This document shows, piece by piece, positions 50,870-60,436 of a stretch of 64,000 nt of DNA. The translations under genes were made by a program, and so were the position numbers. The stretch covers positions 2,028,441-2,092,440 of the forward strand of contig NZ_LBMT01000001.1 in the NCBI RefSeq assembly GCF_002005545.1, written 5' to 3'. The notes under the pieces are model-generated. The model worked only from the letters and a program-made list of their open reading frames with translations, did no database searches and was not told where the DNA came from. Origin of the DNA: Streptococcus mitis (GTDB taxonomy: Bacteria > Bacillota > Bacilli > Lactobacillales > Streptococcaceae). Numbering within the stretch: the first letter of the stretch is position 1; the number at the start of each line of letters is the position of its first letter.

Positions 50870-52663
50870 CTAAATACTTTCATCAATTAAAGAAAGTAAC
50901 TCAGTATATCTCCTAAAAATTTCAGTATCTTGCAATCCATTTTCCTTTGCTTGTTGATATCGTAATCTCAAACAACCCAAGACATTGTTCTTTTCATCAG
51001 AATAATTCCAGCCCTTTATAGTATAAATAGCTAATCTTTCTAACAAGCATTCTAAAACGTCTGTTAAAAGCTTCTCATTAATATTACTAGTGATACTTTC
51101 TATTCCCTCTCTATGATAATAAATTTCTTTGTGGATATAAGTAACACGCTCTGAAGTAAAAAATAATTTATAATTTGTACGAGAATCTTCAATCTCCTTT
51201 CCTTTCGGAAATCTAATATTATTAAATAATTTCTTCTTAAATAAATTTCCCCAACTCGTTACAAAAATTAAACCATTTAGTTCTAACGATGGAAGAGCTG
51301 CTATTATTTCTTCTGATGTATACGTCTTCTCAAAGTAATCATCCCATATATGGACATAGTAGTTTTTATCATTCTCGTTATAGAGTGTGTAGTGTGAAAC
51401 AACAGTATCTGCATCATTTCGAATAGCTGCTTGATATAAATCTTCCACATAAGTTAAACTCAACCAATCATCCGAATCAACAAAGGTTAGATACATACCA
51501 TTTGATCTTTCAATACCATAATTTCGTGCATCAGATAGTCCTCCATTTTCCTTTTCAAAATATCGGAATCTACTATCTCTAGCAACATACTCTTGACAAA
51601 TCTCTCCAGATGAATCTGGTGAGCCATCATTTATCAGCAAAACTTCTATATTTGAATAGGTTTGATGTTCAATACTATCCAAACACATTCGAAGATACTT
51701 TTCGACATTATAAATTGGAACTATAATGCTAATTAGTTCTCCACCATTTTCTACTTCAATCTCTTTTACTTCATCTGTCAAAAATGGATATTGTCCTTGT
51801 TCAGCCAATTCTAATTTTTCACGTACTTCCTTTGCCTCATCAATATAGCCATGTTCTTCCAATTGCTCCAGTATTCTCTTTAATACATAGCGATACATAT
51901 TAAAGGAAAGATTGATATCAATCCCTTCTAAATCTTTAGTTGATTTTATTCGCTCTTCCAAAGCCTCAATATAATCAAGATGCTTTACAGAAAATACACT
52001 TGACAAACCTTCATTATTAGAACGGTAAACATATAAATCTCCGTTAAAGGCATATATGCTTTCCGCATTCAAATATAATTTCCACATGATAAACTGATTT
52101 TCTGCATATCGCCCCAAAGGAAAGCGTAACTCCTTAAATAGTGTTCGCTTAAATAATTTACCACAAGCTGTTGAAAAATTAAAAAACTGAATATCAAGCA
52201 TAGAATCTAAAAATTGAATAGCTTGAGTACTTGTAAATGATATCAAGGAATCTCTTTTAAAGTGATCTTTATAGAAATAAAAATCAGAACCATCAAAACG
52301 ACTATAGCCTCCTATCATAATATCTGAATCACTTAAGGTAGTAGCTCTATAAAGTTTTTCAAGATGGTCTTCAAAGAGAAAATCATCCGCATCGAGAAAT
52401 GTAACATAGTCTCCTTGAGCTAAATCTAATCCAGAGTTTCTCGCATCAGATACACCACCATTTTCTTTTTCAAAATATTTGAAACGGCTATCTAATCTTG
52501 CATATTCTTGACAAATAAATCCTGAATTATCCGTTGACCCATCATTTACCAAAACCACTTCAAAATTTGTAAATGTCTGTCCCAAAATACTGTCCAAACA
52601 TTGTCGAAGATATGGTTCTACATTGTACACTGGTACTATAATACTTATTGGAATTGCACTCAT
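50870..52663 (-). CDS. Tandem GT2-GT2 glycosyltransferase
   Basis: 597 residues with two complete GT2 domains in one chain. Domain 1 (about 1-300) has ISIIVPVYNVEPYLRQ, VNDGSTDNSG and LDADDFL. Domain 2 (about 312-597) has ISIIVPIYNVEKYLRM, INDGSPDSSG and VDSDDWL. Both keep the DxD motif, so two sugar additions by one polypeptide are possible. Its stop is 47 bases before the downstream GT2 start. Confidence 0.9.
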   Translation of the reverse strand: MSAIPISIIVPVYNVEPYLRQCLDSILGQTFTNFEVVLVNDGSTDNSGFICQEYARLDSRFKYFEKENGGVSDARNSGLDLAQGDYVTFLDADDFLFEDHLEKLYRATTLSDSDIMIGGYSRFDGSDFYFYKDHFKRDSLISFTSTQAIQFLDSMLDIQFFNFSTACGKLFKRTLFKELRFPLGRYAENQFIMWKLYLNAESIYAFNGDLYVYRSNNEGLSSVFSVKHLDYIEALEERIKSTKDLEGIDINLSFNMYRYVLKRILEQLEEHGYIDEAKEVREKLELAEQGQYPFLTDEVKEIEVENGGELISIIVPIYNVEKYLRMCLDSIEHQTYSNIEVLLINDGSPDSSGEICQEYVARDSRFRYFEKENGGLSDARNYGIERSNGMYLTFVDSDDWLSLTYVEDLYQAAIRNDADTVVSHYTLYNENDKNYYVHIWDDYFEKTYTSEEIIAALPSLELNGLIFVTSWGNLFKKKLFNNIRFPKGKEIEDSRTNYKLFFTSERVTYIHKEIYYHREGIESITSNINEKLLTDVLECLLERLAIYTIKGWNYSDEKNNVLGCLRLRYQQAKENGLQDTEIFRRYTELLSLIDESI

Positions 52664-52681
52664 CCTATATCCTTTCGTTTT

Positions 52682-53563
52682 CTATTTTTTCTTTGAATAA
52701 ATCATTGTCAGGTTTTCTTTAATTCGTCTATACGTTTCTGTATCCGACATCCCCCAAACAGCTCGCATATTATACTCATTTAATTCCAATAATTCTTGAA
52801 AATGTTTTAAATAGCTAGAAGTATCATATCCTTTTAACGATAACAAAGTAATTCTTTCTAAACTCAGTCTAATCGAATCCTCAATACTATTAGTTGTTGG
52901 GCAATTTGAAACACTCCCTTTACGTTGTCTATAACAGTAACTATCTTTATGAAAATATACAATCTTATCTGCAAGATCATAAATTTTATAAGTTAAGGCT
53001 GCATCCTCTGACATCATCCCTTTCGCGAAACGTAAGTACTCAAATAAAGATTTTTTATACAATTTCCCCCACACTGTAGATAAGAAAAAGTCTCCACCTT
53101 GAATATCAAAATAATGTTCTAATAAGTACTTACTATCATATTCCTTTTCCCAAGGTTCAAAAACATGTTTATAAAATGTTGCATTACTTTCCTGCAAACA
53201 AAAGTAATTACCTATAGAAATATCTGCATTATAGTGTTGAAGTTTACTATATAGTTCTTCAATATAAGTTTTAGTTACCCAGTCATCCGAATCAATAAAG
53301 GTTATATATTCTCCCTGAGCTCTCTCTATACCGTAATTACGAGAATCAGCTTGTCCCCCGTTCTCCTTTTCAAAGTATCGAATACGAGAATCTTTTTCTA
53401 AATACTCTTGACAAATCTGGCCTGAACCATCAGTAGAACCGTCATTCACAAGAAGAATATCTAAATTATGAAATGTCTGCTCTAGAATACTGTCTAAACA
53501 TTGCCGAAGATAGTTTTCAACATTATATATTGGTACAATAACACTAATTAATTGATTTTCCAT
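52682..53563 (-). CDS. GT2-family glycosyltransferase
   Basis: 293 residues. N-terminal ISVIVPIYNVENYLRQ, VNDGSTDGSG, GGQADSRNYGIERAQGEY and metal site IDSDDWV are intact. The C-terminal about 100 residues are the helical region shared by SRR-locus GT2s. It is 3 bases from the upstream GT2 gene; donor unknown. Confidence 0.9.
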   Translation of the reverse strand: MENQLISVIVPIYNVENYLRQCLDSILEQTFHNLDILLVNDGSTDGSGQICQEYLEKDSRIRYFEKENGGQADSRNYGIERAQGEYITFIDSDDWVTKTYIEELYSKLQHYNADISIGNYFCLQESNATFYKHVFEPWEKEYDSKYLLEHYFDIQGGDFFLSTVWGKLYKKSLFEYLRFAKGMMSEDAALTYKIYDLADKIVYFHKDSYCYRQRKGSVSNCPTTNSIEDSIRLSLERITLLSLKGYDTSSYLKHFQELLELNEYNMRAVWGMSDTETYRRIKENLTMIYSKKK

Positions 53564-53566
53564 ATC

Positions 53567-54475
53567 TTACTCTCTAATATTTTTTAAAAATAGGTACTCC
53601 CCTTTATCAGCATATTCCACTTTTTCTCGTAATTCCGCTTCTTCTTTAATAAAACCTTTCCCTTCCAACATAGAAAGATTTCTCTTCAAAGCAAATTTAT
53701 ACTGATTAAGTGCCAATTCCATAGGATAATCTAATTCTGGCATCCCCATTAAGGTATGAATACGCTCCTCAATCGCCTCAATAAAATCTAAATGAGATAA
53801 GTTATAGTTCTGAGTTAATCCTTTAAAATTGATTCTGTAGGCATAAATATCTGAATCATACCGAGTCATCTTTTCACTTGCTAGATAAAGTTTCCACATA
53901 ATGAACTGGTCTTCTGCATATTTCCCCTTAGGAAAGCGAATTTCATCAAATAAATGCTTTTTGAATAGTTTTCCCCAAACTGCAGAATAGCGAAGCAGGG
54001 TATAATCCTCCATGCTATCCATGCCTTGTATAGCATCTCTAGCGCTGAGCGGAGACAGTAGTTCGTCATATTTTGGTTTTGGATAAAAATAAAACATACC
54101 TTCTTCAAAACGACAAAATGAGCCCACGACAATATCTGCTTCAGTTAGTTGACTTGCATAATATAGATTTTCAATACTCTTCTCAAACATAAAGTCATCT
54201 GGATCACAGAAAAAGATATAATCACCCGTCGCAATATCCAATCCTGCATTTCGAGCATCCGACTGTCCACCATTTTCCTTATCAATATAGATAAAACGCG
54301 GATCATCTTTTGTTAACTCTTTTGCAATCTTTATACTGTCATCTGGACTACCATCATTCACAATAATAACTTCTAAATTCCTATAGGTCTGTGATAAAAT
54401 ATTATGAATACAATGTTCTATATATGCTTCAACATTATAGACAGGGATAACAATTGATATTAATGGCAAATTCAT
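53567..54475 (-). CDS. GT2-family glycosyltransferase
   Basis: 302 residues from MNLPLISIVIPVYNVEAYIE; this ATG has a perfect AGGAGG six bases upstream, so the in-frame start five codons earlier is rejected. Key motifs are VNDGSPDDS, GGQSDARNAGLDIATGDY and CDPDDFM; the metal motif is DPDD rather than the usual D(S/A)DD. Part of the cluster; donor unknown. Confidence 0.88.
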   Translation of the reverse strand: MNLPLISIVIPVYNVEAYIEHCIHNILSQTYRNLEVIIVNDGSPDDSIKIAKELTKDDPRFIYIDKENGGQSDARNAGLDIATGDYIFFCDPDDFMFEKSIENLYYASQLTEADIVVGSFCRFEEGMFYFYPKPKYDELLSPLSARDAIQGMDSMEDYTLLRYSAVWGKLFKKHLFDEIRFPKGKYAEDQFIMWKLYLASEKMTRYDSDIYAYRINFKGLTQNYNLSHLDFIEAIEERIHTLMGMPELDYPMELALNQYKFALKRNLSMLEGKGFIKEEAELREKVEYADKGEYLFLKNIRE

Positions 54476-54489
54476 GTACATCCTCCTCA

Positions 54490-56547
54490 TTATTTGGATA
54501 AATCTGCGACAATTTGTCTGTTATAACCTTCATCGTCAATAAATTCAATATCTTGATCGAAATTAAATTCAGCAGTATGTTTATGTTTTAATTGAACCTT
54601 TGTTTCAGCCTTCATTTGCATCCATTCATACTCTGAATCAATATGACCAAGATCTAAAGTACGATATCCTTGTTGAGTTAATTGGTAAGCTAGTACCTTA
54701 GCAGTTGGCCCCAACATCAATAAAATCAATCGTCCTTCTGAATGTTCTAAAATCTTTTCTCTAATTTCCTTGATTTTAGAAAAAGCATTATGAGAGGGAC
54801 AAATAATACGCTTAATTGAATTTGCTTTATCAAACAAATCATTCCCAACACCTGACCGTGAAGTCGTTCCTTCTACAATTAGTAAGTCTTTCCCTTCGAA
54901 CAATTGTTTCATTTTTTCAAATTGATCAAAAGCACGAGTCCGATCTTTACTATAGATATACGGTCTAGAAATAAAGGCTGAACCATATATTTTAGATTGA
55001 CAATACTCTTTAAAAAAGTCTGCGTAGCGATCTAATTCTTTTTTCCAAAAAGTTTCCGAATTATAATCTAGAGGAAATTCTCCCTTGAAAGCTTTAAATA
55101 CTTCTGGCATACAAAGTAACATTTCTTCTTGATTTGCTGTCAGTAAGATTTCTTTCATACCTCTCGCTAACTCTTCGTTATATTCTTGAAAAGCGATGCT
55201 GTAGCCATTCATAATATTAAACTCTCCGTCACCAAAACGAATGAGCGATTTCTCCGTTTTCAAAAGTTCATCCAAGGTTTCATCTATGGACATAACTGAA
55301 ATATCAAATAAATCTTCTTGTTTAAATGTTTGACGAAATTTATCGGCTCCAATTTCAGAGAATAAACGAATCGCATCCTCCATTTTTTCTAACTCCTGTC
55401 TTAGAAAAAGATATTGAGGTACATTCCCTTTATGAGTAGCATAAAATGAAAAAATAGGCTTATTCATCTCACTCATTCTCTCTAAAATTGTCTCATTTAT
55501 ATCCCCGTGATTGATATTAAGATAAGCATCCATATTTTCTAGTAGTTGATCAAAAGTAGCTGGGACACACTCAGAATGTAGATAAATATTATCTCTTTTG
55601 CCGAGAGCACTTAGCCATGGTCCGAACACCGTATAGGCAGCTATATGAAAACGATGTTCTGGAAAAGTACTTACTAAATGTTCAATTCCTTCAAATTGTT
55701 CTGTTCCTGTTAATGTAAAGAAATCCAATCCCTGCTTTTCTTTTTGTAAAGAAAATTCCCCCATATGATGAGCTAAAACTTGAGAAAGTTCTAAATTATA
55801 AAAATCCCACCATTTTTCTCTATATCTGTATGATGTTGAACTATTCCATGGTTTTCTATAGGTTGTATAATGAATAATAAGAGGACTATCCTTCATACAA
55901 AAATGCTCTTGCCAGTTACTATAAAATGCTACGATATCATGACCAACCTGAACATTGAATCGCTTATCCAACTCCAACCAATTATCCTGAAAAACAGAGT
56001 TCAATATCGTCTGATCTCCATTAAAATGTTCTAATTCCCAATGTTTACTTTTCTCACCTTCAGATAATTCTAAGCATTTATCTGAAACTGACAATTCCTT
56101 CCATTGTAGATTATCAATGAGCATAACACCAGTATTAAAACTACCATCCACATCACGTACAGCAGCTACTGGAAAGCCTTTTAAATCTGTTAAGAAAAAA
56201 GAGGTTAATCTACCATTAACAACAATATCTGTATCTAAATAAAGTACTCTCTCCCTATCAATAAGGCGAGGAATAAAATACTTAGCATAGGCAATCGGAC
56301 TAATATGATTTTGCGTTCTCCACTCATCTGAAATCAATCCCATATCAAAGGGAATATTGTAAAGTTCCCCTCCCAAATTTCTCACTATACGTCTCATTTT
56401 TCTAAACCAGTCTGGTATAATACCTTGATTGATGATATAGAAGTCAACTGATTTATTGTGATACATGATAGATTTCATGGTCACAGTTAATTGTTCTGTA
56501 TAAGCTTGATCAGCAATCAAAACGATTGCAATTCTATCTGATGTCAT
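54490..56547 (-). CDS. Three-domain GT8 / GtfB-like / GT-D (DUF1792) glycosyltransferase
   Basis: 685 residues. GT8 domain (1-265): LYLDTDIVV (DxD), FNTGVMLID, FNGDQTILN and IIHYTTYRKPW. GtfB-like domain (about 275-400): starts EQFEGIEHLVSTFPEHRF, contains DAYLNINHGDIN. GT-D/DUF1792 (about 420-685): LIRFGDGEFNIM with the DGE (DxE) catalytic motif near residue 439, then SRSGVGNDLFDKA and LLMLGPTAKVLAYQL. DUF1792 was first shown to be a glucosyltransferase on a related SRR adhesin. Two transferases in one chain could build a disaccharide. Confidence 0.9.
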   Translation of the reverse strand: MTSDRIAIVLIADQAYTEQLTVTMKSIMYHNKSVDFYIINQGIIPDWFRKMRRIVRNLGGELYNIPFDMGLISDEWRTQNHISPIAYAKYFIPRLIDRERVLYLDTDIVVNGRLTSFFLTDLKGFPVAAVRDVDGSFNTGVMLIDNLQWKELSVSDKCLELSEGEKSKHWELEHFNGDQTILNSVFQDNWLELDKRFNVQVGHDIVAFYSNWQEHFCMKDSPLIIHYTTYRKPWNSSTSYRYREKWWDFYNLELSQVLAHHMGEFSLQKEKQGLDFFTLTGTEQFEGIEHLVSTFPEHRFHIAAYTVFGPWLSALGKRDNIYLHSECVPATFDQLLENMDAYLNINHGDINETILERMSEMNKPIFSFYATHKGNVPQYLFLRQELEKMEDAIRLFSEIGADKFRQTFKQEDLFDISVMSIDETLDELLKTEKSLIRFGDGEFNIMNGYSIAFQEYNEELARGMKEILLTANQEEMLLCMPEVFKAFKGEFPLDYNSETFWKKELDRYADFFKEYCQSKIYGSAFISRPYIYSKDRTRAFDQFEKMKQLFEGKDLLIVEGTTSRSGVGNDLFDKANSIKRIICPSHNAFSKIKEIREKILEHSEGRLILLMLGPTAKVLAYQLTQQGYRTLDLGHIDSEYEWMQMKAETKVQLKHKHTAEFNFDQDIEFIDDEGYNRQIVADLSK

Positions 56548-56574
56548 TTCTCCTCCGAAATCCCATGATTAATA

Positions 56575-58812
56575 CTATTCTGCACTCAAGTCTACAACAA
56601 CCTGACTCAAATATGCTTCATCATCTGCTAATTCTATTTCTGTATCTAGATTAAACTCTGCAGTATGCTTGTTGTGTAATAAAACCTTATTTTCAGCCCC
56701 CATCTGCATCCACTCATACTCAGAATCGACATGTCCGATATCAATTGCCTGCATACCCTTATTTGCAAGTTGATAGGCTAAAACCTTAGCTGTAGGACCT
56801 AGCATTAACAAAACCAAACGTCCATCAGCATGGTTCATTATTGCTTCCATTATCTCATTTTTCTTATCATAGGCATGTCGAGACGGGCAAATAATTCTCT
56901 TAATGCTCTTAGCTCCATCAAATAAATCATTTCCTACCCCAGATCTAGAAGCATAGCCTTCTACGATAAGGATATCTCTTCCTTCCCATAGTTTTTTCAA
57001 CTTTTCAAACTGAGATTTTGCTTTTGATTTATCTAAAAAGTCAATATAAGGTCTGGAAATAAAAGTTGAGCCGTACCAAGAATTTTTACAATAATCTAGA
57101 TAAAATTCCTCATAATCCTCTAAATATTGTCTCCAAAAAGCTAGAGCATCTGGAACAAAAGAGAAACGGTTTTTTAAACCTTCTTGTAAACCAATAACTA
57201 ATGTAGGATTGCTCTCTTGATTAAAAATAAATTTCAATTCTTCGGCAAGATTAGGGTCATATTTCTGGTAATTAATAGATTGGCCTAGCATGATTGCAGC
57301 CTCGCCATCACCAAAGCGAGCTATTGAAGATTGATGCTCCAGAATATAATCAAGTGTTTCATCTATAGTTTGCACTTCAAAATCAAATGGTTTATTGGGC
57401 AATTGTTTTGTTTCAGCATAATTCCTTATTGCAGCTACCATAGTATCAACGTTTTTGATAGAAAAAAGATACTGTCCTTTTTCTCCATTTTGTGTTTTAT
57501 AAAAGGCAAAGCTAGGAATATTTTTTTCTAATAAACCATTAAATACGCCATCTACTTCCCCACCATAATTAATATCCAAATATAGATCCGTCTTGTCTAA
57601 TAGTTTGTCAATCTTTTCTGAATCTGAGGCCGGATATAGATAGACATTTTCTTTCTCGGCCAAGTTTGTCAAACGTGGTCCCATAAGAGTTCTAGCAGCA
57701 ATGCTAAAATCACACTCAGGAAGTTGTTCTACTAGGTATTCAATTTGTTCTAAATCCTGACTATTTGTAACTGTCAATAGTCGAATACCTCGTGATGTTT
57801 GATTGTTACTAATTCCTAATTCAAAAACTGCTTGCAACAAGAACTGTTTTGCATAAAAACCTTGACTTAGTAAAAAGGAAAAATAACGCACTCTACTAAA
57901 CATTTGAAGATAGGCTTCCTCTGATAATTGTTCCACCAAAAGGTTAGCTTCCTCTAAGTTATCGACTACAAATCCCAATCCTTGCTCTACTATAAAGTCC
58001 GAGTTAGACAAGGTAGCAGGAATAATGACAGGGATACCTGCCGCTAAATAAGTACTCAACTTATAAGAAACATTCATACTGTAATAATCGATATTTTGTT
58101 CCTCATTTTGATGCGTAGTCCAAACCAGTCCAAATCCACCTTTTGATAACTCTAAGAGCATTTCTTCATCAGTCTTCCATCCCGCAATATGAACTTGATT
58201 TGATAAAGAAAACTGTTCTTCATTTGAAAATACAGTTAGCGGAACTGTCCCCTCCCAGTTTTTTAATTCTGGGAAACGGCTTAAATTTCCTGCAAAATAG
58301 ATTTCTTTTTTAAATATAGGTTCATGTAGGTCCAAATCATGAGGATGATCCCACATTCTTTGAAAAATAATTTTTTTAACATTCAGGCCATTTTGAAGCA
58401 GTTTCTCTTTCATAGCTTCTGATGGTAAGATGATACTATCTGCCATGTTGTACAGATTGATATAATCCTGCATCAGAAATTCATTTGCTTTAAACATCAG
58501 AGGAATCATATCATGAATAAATATTATGATTTTTACATTGAGAATTTTCAACTTAGTTAAAAATTCTCTTTCAAACTCTAGACCATTCCAAGTAGGTGTT
58601 TGAAAAATAACAATGTCTCCTATCGAAACACTTGCTAGAATCCCATCTAATCTTCTACTTCTCTCTTCTACAGTTTCAGCTGATGCATGGTAAAAGTAAA
58701 TTCCTAACTCTCTAAATCCTAGTTGAGCAGCAATTTTTTGAACAGCATTTTGAGCAATGGTTGCTGTACTTTCTCTAGCCATTCCATATAGATTGGTAAT
58801 ATGGATTTTCAT
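56575..58812 (-). CDS. Three-domain Gtf3 / GtfB-like / GT-D (DUF1792) glycosyltransferase
   Basis: 745 residues. N-terminal Gtf3-type (GT-B) domain (1-335): MKIHITNLYGMA, IIFIHDMIPLMF, and the donor region YKLSTYLAAGIPVIIP; Gtf3 adds glucose to the first GlcNAc in related loci. GtfB-like domain (about 342-470): QDLEQIEYLVEQLPECDF, DLYLDINYGGEV. GT-D domain (about 485-745): RFGDGEAAIM near residue 502, SRSGVGNDLFDGA, LLMLGPTAKVLAYQL. Gtf3 is usually a stand-alone protein of about 330 residues; here it is fused. Confidence 0.9.
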   Translation of the reverse strand: MKIHITNLYGMARESTATIAQNAVQKIAAQLGFRELGIYFYHASAETVEERSRRLDGILASVSIGDIVIFQTPTWNGLEFEREFLTKLKILNVKIIIFIHDMIPLMFKANEFLMQDYINLYNMADSIILPSEAMKEKLLQNGLNVKKIIFQRMWDHPHDLDLHEPIFKKEIYFAGNLSRFPELKNWEGTVPLTVFSNEEQFSLSNQVHIAGWKTDEEMLLELSKGGFGLVWTTHQNEEQNIDYYSMNVSYKLSTYLAAGIPVIIPATLSNSDFIVEQGLGFVVDNLEEANLLVEQLSEEAYLQMFSRVRYFSFLLSQGFYAKQFLLQAVFELGISNNQTSRGIRLLTVTNSQDLEQIEYLVEQLPECDFSIAARTLMGPRLTNLAEKENVYLYPASDSEKIDKLLDKTDLYLDINYGGEVDGVFNGLLEKNIPSFAFYKTQNGEKGQYLFSIKNVDTMVAAIRNYAETKQLPNKPFDFEVQTIDETLDYILEHQSSIARFGDGEAAIMLGQSINYQKYDPNLAEELKFIFNQESNPTLVIGLQEGLKNRFSFVPDALAFWRQYLEDYEEFYLDYCKNSWYGSTFISRPYIDFLDKSKAKSQFEKLKKLWEGRDILIVEGYASRSGVGNDLFDGAKSIKRIICPSRHAYDKKNEIMEAIMNHADGRLVLLMLGPTAKVLAYQLANKGMQAIDIGHVDSEYEWMQMGAENKVLLHNKHTAEFNLDTEIELADDEAYLSQVVVDLSAE

Positions 58813-58873
58813 ATTTCTAATTGATTCCTTTCGTTGTGTTTAAGATGCAACAACAAATTTAAATTTCTAGGTG

Positions 58874-59206
58874 TCATTGCTTAATAAAGGATAACAAATC
58901 ACGACTGTAGTTATAAAAATTTATAATAGAATAAAAAATAATTAAACTAGTATTTTTTAAAATTTCTTCCTCATGATTTTCTGTATTTCTAGCTGAACTT
59001 AATCCCTGATTACTTTGATTAATTAACTTAAAGCGACTATCCACTAGATACTCTTCTGCTATTTGTTTCGAATTATCAGTAGAACCATCATTAACCATGA
59101 TACATTCAAAATTCGGATAAGTTTGTTTTTGAATACTATCCAAGCACTCTCGCAAGTACTCTTCAACATTATATATTGGAACTATAATACTAATTAATTC
59201 ATCCAT
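58874..59206 (-). pseudogene. GT2 glycosyltransferase, truncated by internal deletion
   Basis: 110 residues. The N-terminal 90 are a normal GT2 start (ISIIVPIYNVEEYLRECL, VNDGSTDNSK, SSARN) but the frame then jumps to a foreign or C-terminal tail before the DSDD metal motif. Without that motif it should be inactive. The start codon and ribosome site are intact, so a short protein may still be made. Confidence 0.75.
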
Positions 59207-59217
59207 AAGCTATGCAA

Positions 59218-60427
59218 TTATTCTCCTAAAAACTGTTTAATGACTTTTACCATTTCCTCTGGCTCTGTTGAAGGCAATATCTGACTTCGATTATTTGTAT
59301 CATGACTCGTATTCTCAAAAGCAAATATCGGTTTCGATAGGCTGTGAACTTTTGAAATAATATTATCTATTTCTTGATTATGATTGATATCTAGATAAAA
59401 ATCTAACTTACTTAGCATTTCTTGAGATTGATACGGTGTATAATTGGGATAAAGAGATACATTTAAAAAACGGTTCAACACTTGTACTCTCGGTCCAAAA
59501 TAACTATGGGCAAAAATATGAAAATGGACATTCGGAAGTTTTTCTACTAGATATTCTATATGTTCCAAACTCTTGCGTATCTGTAAAGATCGCTGTATGA
59601 AATAAACTAACTGTTGCAATGTCACTAAACGATGTCGGTTTTGTATCCTTTTCTAACAAAATAGTTTGCCAATCCAAACCATTGTAAAACCACCACAATT
59701 CTCTATATCTTGTTTTTAACGAATCATTCCACGGTTTATCTTTACCTTCAAAATGAATAATAGCAGGTTTATAGTTTTCATCCCAACTATTTAAAAACCA
59801 CTCTGGCTTTTGAGCCCAGTAACCCAATGTATCAAGTCCAACCATAAAATTATAATGAGGAGATACGTTTTTCCACTTATGTTCAAATAATAGATTTAAG
59901 ACTCCCTGGTCACCATAGACTTCTTGATGTTTTTCTGCAGTTAACTCTAACAGATTTTGACAAATATTATCAGTTTTCCACTTATGAACATTTACCATCA
60001 TCATTCCTGCATTAAAAATATTTTTATACCACCCATCTGGAACAGCAATTATATAATTTTCTTCAAAATCTTTCTGAAATAACGAATCTATGTTCCTATG
60101 AACAATCATATCACAGTCTAAATACAAGGCTCTATCTTCTTTTACAAATTCTGCAATAAAATAGCGAAAATAAGTCATGTACTTGATATGTTCATCAGGA
60201 GTAGAAAAATGTTTTACTTTTTCTGCATCAATTTCTATATTCAAAATTTCACAGTTAAGTTTTTCTAATCTCTTCTCCATCAGATAAAACCACTCTTTGG
60301 GGATATCTTCATTAAAAATATAGAATTTCAAATCTCTATTATGGTAACAAATAGATTTAATAGTTGTTTCCAATTTGTCACGATAATTATTATCTGCCCC
60401 TAAAACGATTGCTTTTTTTGTATCCAT
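59218..60427 (-). pseudogene. GT8 / GtfB-like glycosyltransferase with a frameshift between domains
   Basis: Frame 1 (59504-60427) starts MDTKKAIVLGADNNY and carries a complete GT8 domain: LYLDCDMIV, FNAGMMMVN, GDQGVLNLLF, PAIIHFEGKDKPW. It then runs out of homology near 59630. Frame 2 (59218-59625) continues with the GtfB-like domain (KSLEHIEYLVEKLPNVHF, DFYLDINHNQEI). One base gained or lost at about 59625-59635 would restore a protein of about 400 residues. The GT8 part may still work alone; the frameshift could also be a sequencing error or phase-variable. Confidence 0.8.
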
Positions 60428-60436
60428 AACTCCAAA

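Noticed and set aside
58874..59206. Reading the 110-residue GT2 remnant as a complete small gene
   Set aside because: The GT2 fold is cut before its metal-binding motif; all neighbouring homologues are near 290 residues or longer.
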